Positions 1-5,700 of a stretch of 12,200 nt of DNA are shown piece after piece. A model generated the notes under the pieces. The model had not been told where the DNA came from and made no database searches. It was given only the letters and a program-made list of their open reading frames with translations. This stretch comes from Defluviitaleaceae bacterium (GTDB lineage: Bacteria > Bacillota > Clostridia > Lachnospirales > WQUN01): positions 1-12,200 of the forward strand of contig WRKK01000311.1 of assembly GCA_009782245.1 (NCBI GenBank). Direction: 5' to 3'. The position numbers and the translations under genes were made by a program. Every line of letters begins with the position of its first letter. Positions within the stretch are counted from its first letter, which is position 1.

Positions 1-28
1 GTTTGTCAAAAAAATTTATTTTTGCCTA

Positions 29-57
29 TTGACAGCGAAAATAAAAAGTGTTAGTAT
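29..57 (+). promoter_or_regulatory. Putative promoter of the left small-protein/retropepsin cassette
   Basis: TTGACA (29-34) is followed after 17 nt by TAGTAT (52-57), which matches the -10 consensus at four of six positions. This would start transcription near 64, about 38 nt before the first cassette gene. A mirrored TGTCAA (4-9) lies 25 nt upstream of the -35 box. The weak -10 is the main doubt. Confidence 0.55.
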
Positions 58-85
58 TATCAAGTGGTGCAGTAAAAAATTTTCC

Positions 86-541
86 AAAAGGAGATACAAT
101 TATGCGAGCAAAATTAAACGATTTATACGATATTTACCCAGGAAAATGGGTTTTGTTTAACAAAGGAGATTGGAAAAACGGACGTACTGACACTTGTGAA
201 TTGCATGGCGTATATGACACCGAAGAAGAGGGCGACGCAGGTTTGTTCAAAATGGAAAGACTGGATAATTATGAATTTATGCTTAATATGACCAGCCCCA
301 AAGAAAAGGAGATGCAATTATGCGAGCAAAATTAGACGATTTATACGATATTTACCCAGGAAAATGGGTTTTATTTAATAAAAGCGAGTGGAAAAATGGC
401 GACATTGATACTTGTGAAGTGCGTGGTATATACGATACTGAAGAAGAGGGACTTGTCTGCACAAAAAAATTGATTAACGAAGAGGGTAGTGCAAGTTTAT
501 TCAAAATGGAAAGGCTGGATAATTATGGATTTATGCTTAGC
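86..541 (+). repeat. Tandem duplication of the small-protein gene (left cassette)
   Basis: Two direct copies, each starting at the AAAAGGAG ribosome binding site (86-93 and 304-311) and running to about 292 and 541, are offset by 218 nt. The second copy has an extra 36 nt bounded by GAAGAGGG at 443-450 and again at 479-486. The first copy therefore looks like an in-frame deletion between those short repeats. Third-position differences are common, so the duplication is not recent. Confidence 0.85.
102..335 (+). CDS. Small hypothetical protein, upstream tandem copy (YPGKWV-type)
   Basis: This encodes a 77-residue soluble acidic protein with no signal peptide or membrane segment. The ATG at 102 is chosen because AAAAGGAG (86-93) sits 8 nt upstream and the next gene has the same arrangement. 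An earlier in-frame ATG at 48 lies inside the promoter. Residues 1-22 are nearly identical to the downstream paralogue, including DLYDIYPGKWVLFNK, and both share YDTEEEG and LFKMERLDNY. Compared with the paralogue it lacks 12 residues after EEEG, and its last residues (from TSPKEKE) have no counterpart because the frame runs on across the next gene's ribosome binding site and overlaps it by 16 nt. The YPGKWV core recalls small DUF5678-like proteins from memory, but this is a weak resemblance and the function is unknown. Confidence 0.8.
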   Translation: MRAKLNDLYDIYPGKWVLFNKGDWKNGRTDTCELHGVYDTEEEGDAGLFKMERLDNYEFMLNMTSPKEKEMQLCEQN

Positions 542-553
542 ATTGGACGTTAA
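320..553 (+). CDS. Small hypothetical protein, downstream tandem copy coupled to a retropepsin
   Basis: This 77-residue protein is the fuller paralogue of the gene just upstream. AAAAGGAG (304-311) lies 8 nt before the ATG. Visible blocks are YPGKWVLFNK (residues 12-21), DTCEVRGIYDTEEEG, a LVCTKKLINEEG segment missing from the first copy, and SLFKMERLDNYGFML near the end. Its last nine codons overlap the protease gene (525-553), and the GGAAAGG that can act as the protease's ribosome binding site (508-514) lies inside its MER codons. The arrangement implies co-translation with the protease, so the small protein may be its substrate, inhibitor or targeting partner. That is inference. The family is not firmly recognised. 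Confidence 0.82.
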   Translation: MRAKLDDLYDIYPGKWVLFNKSEWKNGDIDTCEVRGIYDTEEEGLVCTKKLINEEGSASLFKMERLDNYGFMLSIGR

Positions 554-947
554 ATCACGGCAGACAATGACTGTTAGATGTATAGCGTTCTCAGCAGATA
601 AAAAAATAAATTCCGAGGTGCGATTAATGATCGACACAGGTGCATCAAGAACAGCCCTCACAAGAGATGTCGCTTGCGGCATTTTGGGATACGAAGACAT
701 AATAAAAGACACAAAGCCTATTATGACAGCCGCAGGATTTATGTATTTTGATATGGTAAAAATATCTCGAATAGAGTTGGGCGGCGAATTTGCTTTTACC
801 GATTTTAACATAAATCTTTTAGACTGGAAAAATGTCGCTGTACACGGCGTTGTTGGAATGGACGTTCTCGCCAAACTGCACATACATTCCGATACAAAAA
901 CTTTTGCAATACAGAACGTCCCATTTGACATTGCCAAAACCGCATAA
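525..947 (+). CDS. Retropepsin-like (clan AA) aspartic protease
   Basis: This is a 140-residue protein with the aspartic protease signature LMIDTGASRT, with catalytic Asp at residue 37. A second hydrophobic-glycine block, GVVGMDVLAKLHI, lies near residues 111-123; this is the usual C-terminal 'G(I/L)xGxDxL' element of single-domain retroviral-type proteases. Such enzymes act as homodimers with one Asp per subunit. I chose the ATG at 525 over the in-frame ATG at 489 (deep inside the small-protein gene) and the one at 567. It has GGAAAGG 10 nt upstream, and it puts the DTG Asp at residue 37, almost the same as residue 36 in the minus-strand protease at 8542. No signal peptide or membrane helix is seen, so it should be cytoplasmic. 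Its substrate is unknown. Confidence 0.85.
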   Translation: MDLCLALDVKSRQTMTVRCIAFSADKKINSEVRLMIDTGASRTALTRDVACGILGYEDIIKDTKPIMTAAGFMYFDMVKISRIELGGEFAFTDFNINLLDWKNVAVHGVVGMDVLAKLHIHSDTKTFAIQNVPFDIAKTA

Positions 948-988
948 AAACGGCAAATTTAATGCCATACAAATTAAACCAACCCAAT

Positions 989-1030
989 CCGTGAAAATTT
1001 CGCAACTCGCAAAATTCCACGGCTTTTTTT
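989..1030 (+). terminator. Rho-independent terminator after the left cassette
   Basis: CCGTG (989-993) pairs with CACGG (1018-1022), with partly paired AT-rich inner arms around AACTC. A run of seven T (1024-1030) follows. It sits 41 nt after the protease stop codon and before the next promoter. Confidence 0.7.
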
Positions 1031-1052
1031 GTTTGCCCAAAATTTATTTCCA

Positions 1053-1090
1053 ATTTTGTCAATATATTTTATAAAACATATTGACAAAAT
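1053..1090. promoter_or_regulatory. 38-bp near-perfect palindrome, probable operator
   Basis: Perfect 13-bp arms ATTTTGTCAATAT (1053-1065) and ATATTGACAAAAT (1078-1090) flank a 12-nt centre. The centre is itself palindromic apart from the outermost pair (A1066/C1077). The right arm contains the whole -35 box TTGACA (1081-1086) of the next promoter, so a protein bound here would block RNA polymerase. Its AT-rich stem and lack of a GC core argue against it being a terminator. The cognate regulator is not shown by the sequence. Confidence 0.75.
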
Positions 1091-1109
1091 GAAATCCGCA
1101 TAATATACT
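1081..1109 (+). promoter_or_regulatory. Promoter of the serine hydrolase/surface protein operon
   Basis: A consensus TTGACA (1081-1086), a 17-nt spacer and TATACT (1104-1109) predict a transcript start near 1116 and a leader of about 68 nt before the ATG at 1184. The -35 box is embedded in the 1053-1090 palindrome, which suggests repression. Confidence 0.8.
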
Positions 1110-1183
1110 ATTTTCAAAGGCAACAAAAAAATCCCAAAAAAACAGCGGAACAACCCACCATTCCGCAAAAGGAGGTTGACACC

Positions 1184-2725
1184 ATGCATCAACTACCAAC
1201 CGCAACACCAGAAAGCCTTGGAATCCCATCAAGTGCAATCGAGGAATTTTTGGCGGAAATCGCCAACAAAAAACTTTGCCTGCACAGTTTTATCTTGCTA
1301 CGACACGGCAAAATTGCGGCAGAGGGCTATTGGCAACCGTTCACAGAAAGCCGCAAACAGCGAATTTACTCCATTAGCAAAAGTTTTACCGCCGCCGCCG
1401 TGGGGCTTATGATTGACGAGGGCAAGCTATCGCTAGACAGCAAAATTGCAGATTTCTTCCCAGAATATTTGCCGCCGCAACCGCACAAATACGTCCTAGA
1501 GGTAACTGTGCGAGATTTGCTGATTATGTCAACCTGCAACAACCATTATCCGTACACGGCGGCGGTTTACGATACGCTCGCAATTTTTTTTCAAGGCACA
1601 GCCGACAAACGCAAGCCTGGAGCAGTTTTCCAATACGATACAGTCGGCACAACGCTACTTTGTGCCATCGTGGAAAAACTGGCTGGCAAGCCGCTTTTGC
1701 AATATATGCGGCGTGTGCTTGACGAAATCGGCTTTTCCAGCGATGCCTACTGCATACAGCTAAAAGAGGGCGTTTCGTGGACAGGCTCTGGAATTGTATG
1801 CACCGCCCAAGATTTGGCACGGTTTGCCCTGTTGTGCATGAACAACGGCGCGCACGGCGGCAAACAGCTAATCAGCGCCGATTACATGAAAGCGGCGACA
1901 TCAAAGCAAATAGACAGCTCCGTCAACAGTTTTGGACTAGAGTGCAATCACGGCTACGGCTATCAAATGTGGATTTTGCGGCAAAGCGGATTTTTCATGT
2001 ACGGAATGGGCGGACAATACGCCGTTTGCGACCGCCAAAACGACACAATTTTAGTGGCAACCGCCGACACACAAGGCATTGACGGTGCTGGCGATATGTT
2101 TTTGGATATGTATTTTCGATTTGCCAAAAAAGTTGAGAAAATTGGAAAAATGGGAAAAATTGGAAAAAATGGAAAAAACGGAAAAACCCTCGCCGAGCCG
2201 CTTGCGGAAAACAGTCATGCGTACGGCAAACTGCAAACTTGCCTACAAAATCTGCAAATGCCGCGCCCTGCTGGCGAGCCGCAAACTCCGCTTGCCGAAA
2301 AAATATCTGGGCGGACGTACGTTTTACAGGAAAATTCCGCCAAAATTGAGTGGATTCGCCTAATAATCGGCGAAAAATCCCAAGAAGAAAAATCCCAAGA
2401 AATCTGTCGCTTGCAATACAAAAACGCCAGCGGCGAGCATGAACTAATTTTTGGAATGTCGCAATACGAACAACAGCTATTTCCAGAGAAATATTTTGGG
2501 CAGACAATCGGCGTTTGCGATACGCAATATCCCTGCATAGCGGCGGCGGCGTGGACGGCGGAAAACACGCTGATTGCAACACTTTACGCTGTCGGCGATT
2601 ACCTCGGTTCGGTAAAATTTCAGTTTACTTTTGCCGATAACGAGTTTTGCGGCTGCATGACAAAGGCGGCGGAGTGGTTTTTTGAGGAATATCAAGGGTT
2701 TTTGATGGGCGTTGCGGTTTCGTGA
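1184..2725 (+). CDS. Class C beta-lactamase-related serine hydrolase
   Basis: This is a 513-residue protein with no signal peptide, so probably cytoplasmic. The ATG at 1184 has AAAAGGAGG (1167-1175) 8 nt upstream. The N-terminal ~310 residues fit the serine beta-lactamase-like fold (class C/esterase/D-aminopeptidase group). They contain SISK at residues 63-66 (nucleophile Ser63, Lys66), a Tyr-x-Thr in FQYDTVG (Tyr151) in the place of the usual YxN, and GMGGQ (274-278) in the place of the KTG/HxG motif. A lysine-glycine low-complexity linker (about 316-334) joins this to a C-terminal domain of about 170 residues rich in aromatic residues and Cys, a layout I recall from clostridial serine hydrolases. 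An esterase or peptidase role is more likely than beta-lactam resistance. It is the first gene of an operon with the surface protein, 46 nt downstream. Confidence 0.85.
   Translation: MHQLPTATPESLGIPSSAIEEFLAEIANKKLCLHSFILLRHGKIAAEGYWQPFTESRKQRIYSISKSFTAAAVGLMIDEGKLSLDSKIADFFPEYLPPQPHKYVLEVTVRDLLIMSTCNNHYPYTAAVYDTLAIFFQGTADKRKPGAVFQYDTVGTTLLCAIVEKLAGKPLLQYMRRVLDEIGFSSDAYCIQLKEGVSWTGSGIVCTAQDLARFALLCMNNGAHGGKQLISADYMKAATSKQIDSSVNSFGLECNHGYGYQMWILRQSGFFMYGMGGQYAVCDRQNDTILVATADTQGIDGAGDMFLDMYFRFAKKVEKIGKMGKIGKNGKNGKTLAEPLAENSHAYGKLQTCLQNLQMPRPAGEPQTPLAEKISGRTYVLQENSAKIEWIRLIIGEKSQEEKSQEICRLQYKNASGEHELIFGMSQYEQQLFPEKYFGQTIGVCDTQYPCIAAAAWTAENTLIATLYAVGDYLGSVKFQFTFADNEFCGCMTKAAEWFFEEYQGFLMGVAVS
2135..2187 (+). 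repeat. Short tandem repeat inside the serine hydrolase gene
   Basis: Degenerate units of about 9 nt (ATTGGAAAA-like) encode KIGKMGKIGKNGKNGK, a basic flexible linker between the catalytic and C-terminal domains. The unit length keeps the frame, so changes in copy number would alter linker length without breaking the protein. Confidence 0.8.
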
Positions 2726-2771
2726 AAATTTCGCAATTTGCCCAATTACAAAAAATGAGGAGTTGACAATC

Positions 2772-5700
2772 TTGAAAAAGCGTTTACTAGCGGCTTTTAT
2801 AGCCGTAACCATGCTATTAACGGTAATTTCTGTGCAACCTACATTCGCAACCGAGCCGATAAACGGCGTTGCTGTGGAAGAAATAGAGGTTGACATTGAA
2901 CAGGAAATCGGAGCAGAAACTGGAACAGAAACTGAAATCGAGCAGGAAAACGGAGCAGAAACCGACATCGAGCAGGAAATCGACCAAGAAAACGGAGCAG
3001 AAACCGAAACCGAGCAGGAAATCGACCAAGAAAACGGAGCAGAAACCGAAATCGAACAAGAAATCGAACAAGAAATCGAACAAGAAATCGAACAAGAAAC
3101 CGACCAAGAAAACGAAACAGAAACAGAAACCGAACAAGAAATCGACCAAGAAAACGGAGCAGAAACCGAAACCGAACAGGAAATCGAGCAAGAAAACGGA
3201 GCAGAAACTGAAATCGACCAAGAAATCGAACAAGAAAACGGAGCAGAAATTGAAATCGAACAGGAAATCGACCAAGAAACCCCACCAGAACCTGAATGGG
3301 GACAGCAAGCCTTGCCAAGAAATCTACAAGGGGCAGTTTCCGCCAATTTGTGGTTTGTGTATCGCCCAGAGCCGCCAACAACGCCAATCAACGTTGACGG
3401 AACGACCGTAAACGCTTACACCGCTTTTGAACCGCTCACAGAAGTAACTGCAACCTCTTTTTACGCTGAAAATCCCGAAACGCCAGAGGAAATTTTGCGG
3501 TTGACATTTGACGTTTTCGTCCCAAACGAGCGAACGCCGCTCCATGGCTGGACGGACGTGGTTTTTTGGGTGGGTATTCATGGCAACGGCTCACACACGT
3601 ACGGCGACGCACTCACTTTCCACCCAACTTACAGCCCAACAATAACGCCAATCGCCGCCATCGTCAACGGAATCCCCTACACAATGGTATCGCTGGAAAT
3701 CGCCTTTGACAACAGCACAGAAATCGGCTTTCGTCTGGAAACATGGTTCGCAACCGCCCACCCTGTCTACATTGCGAACGTTTTCCTACATTATCCCACA
3801 GGCGAGCCGAACAGCGTAACGTGGCATACATACGGCGGTACGCCCACTCCCACGCAAATTGAGGTTGACAACGGCGGCACTATTTTTGAGCCAGCCGAAA
3901 TGAGCCGCCCTGGCTACATTTTCGGCGGCTGGTTCGCAAACGCCAATCTTTCGGGCAACGCAACCGTTTTTCCTGTGGAAAACGTGATTAGCGACCGCAC
4001 TTTTCACGCTCGCTGGCTGCCGACCGCACCGCCCACGCCTGAAGAGGGCTGGCTAGATGTGTATCGTGTGCATTTGTGGCAATGGGGACAAAGCCACTTT
4101 GACGGCGGTGGCTCGCCGCTGGACACAATCGCAATGGACGGCGTACAAATGCAAGCGTTTCGCTATGAGGGCGGCATTTGGAACGTTACGGAATGGTCGC
4201 AAAATGGCGGTGCAAACGAGGCAATCGCATTCATGGGCGAAAACGACACGAGGGCTGGCACGGCTTATATTGGCGACGATTTCCAAGGTGCAACGCGCGT
4301 CCGCTACACAATGCTTTTGCCGCAAATGGTAAGCATTCCGCCCACCAACTGGGCTGGACAGCCAATTACCGTTGACCGCCCCACGCTTGGGCTTGGCGTT
4401 ATTCAGGGCGGAATTTTGGGGGTAAACCACACGCATTTTACCGCAAGCGGCTCTAATGCGGACGGCTGGACGTGGAGCGGCGACACCGCCGTTATCGTGA
4501 ACGGCTTACCCTACCGCAAACTGACTTTTGACGGTGCTTTGCCGCAACAAACGAGTGCATCGGTTTTAATCGGTGCGCACAGCTTGGCGGAATTTATGGT
4601 CAACAACACTGGCAGCCCTGTTTTTATCCTAAATCCGCAAGTTTTTATCGAGGACGAAATCACGGTAGAGCCGCTAGAACACGGACTTTACCGCTTTCAT
4701 GGCGACAGCTTTCCTGGGACGGTAATCCGTGAACCGATGTCAACCGAAAATATTACCGTTTCGCTGGACGCTGGCGGAAATGTCAACCCACAAAATTTTG
4801 CGGCGTATCGCATTATGGACGAATGGCTTACAACTGGCGTTCCTGGCGGCACGTGGCTGCAAAATCCGTTCCAGTTTGTGCCAAACCCTGCGGACGGTGC
4901 GAAAAATAACATCAGAGGGCTGACTTTTACGGCGTTTATGCCCGCTTATGTCCACCGCAACAACCTCGAGGGCAACAACGCACCGCATATCCGCTTTGAT
5001 TACACGGTTCTTCCGCTAACACCGTCCTTTGCCCTAAACACGAACGCCGCAGGGTTGCTGGTTTCCACGTGGCTTATCCCACAAGGCGTAACGCCCAACC
5101 AATGGACGGAAGTTTCGGCGTTTGCAAGCGGAGTGCATAATTATACACTTGGAGCAATTCCAGAAGGCCCTATGCCGCTTGAAAATTATAGTTTTAACTT
5201 TGACGAACGAGTCTATATTGACGGCGCAGCGTATATCAAAATCCCGTTTACCATTGAATTTAACCGCTTTGTGCCGCTGGAAAAAGAAGAACTGATTTTC
5301 ACGGTCAGCATTGCAAGCACCAATTTTCAAACGCCTGTGTTTTTGGCGGATATATCCGCAATTTACGCCGATGAGCCGTGGGGCGGCGATACCATGGATA
5401 TGGATTGGCCTAGCGTGATTTTTATGAACGGCGAAACGGACGGCATAAGTATCAACGATTTCAACGTTATCAGCACAGAAATTGGTTTATCAACCACGCA
5501 CAGAGGGGCTTGGGGCGGACATCAGAGCCGCATGGTTGTTACCGATGAGGGCGTTTTTATCACGTATGTGTACAAATTGCCTGGCGAACTGCTCGGCACG
5601 GAGGACGGCTACGGTTCGGCGGATAGGCGAAGTGTTGTGCTTGTTATGCAGCCAGCCGACTCGCCGACTGGCGAATGGCAGATTTTGGGCAGATGGAGCC

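Noticed and set aside
48..101. Earlier ATG for the first small protein
   Set aside because: It lies before or within the -10 region of the likely promoter and has no ribosome binding site. The ATG at 102 has AAAAGGAG and matches the paralogue's start.
102..947. Calling the cassettes toxin-antitoxin systems outright
   Set aside because: The layout is similar, but no known toxin or antitoxin fold is recognisable and toxicity cannot be judged from sequence.
2712..2771. Extended start of the large surface protein
   Set aside because: It overlaps the serine hydrolase end, has no ribosome binding site, and would bury the signal peptide 20 residues from the N terminus.
2878..3294. CRISPR-like direct repeats
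   Set aside because: The units are short, degenerate and contiguous, with no unique spacers, and they translate into a continuous acidic protein segment.
2477..3391. Long open frames on the minus strand (also 2817-3308 and 2839-3387) and a Lys/Ser-rich plus frame at 2890-3411
   Set aside because: They are low-complexity shadows of the acidic repeat tract and have no supported start. The plus-strand reading has the signal peptide, ribosome binding site and downstream domains.
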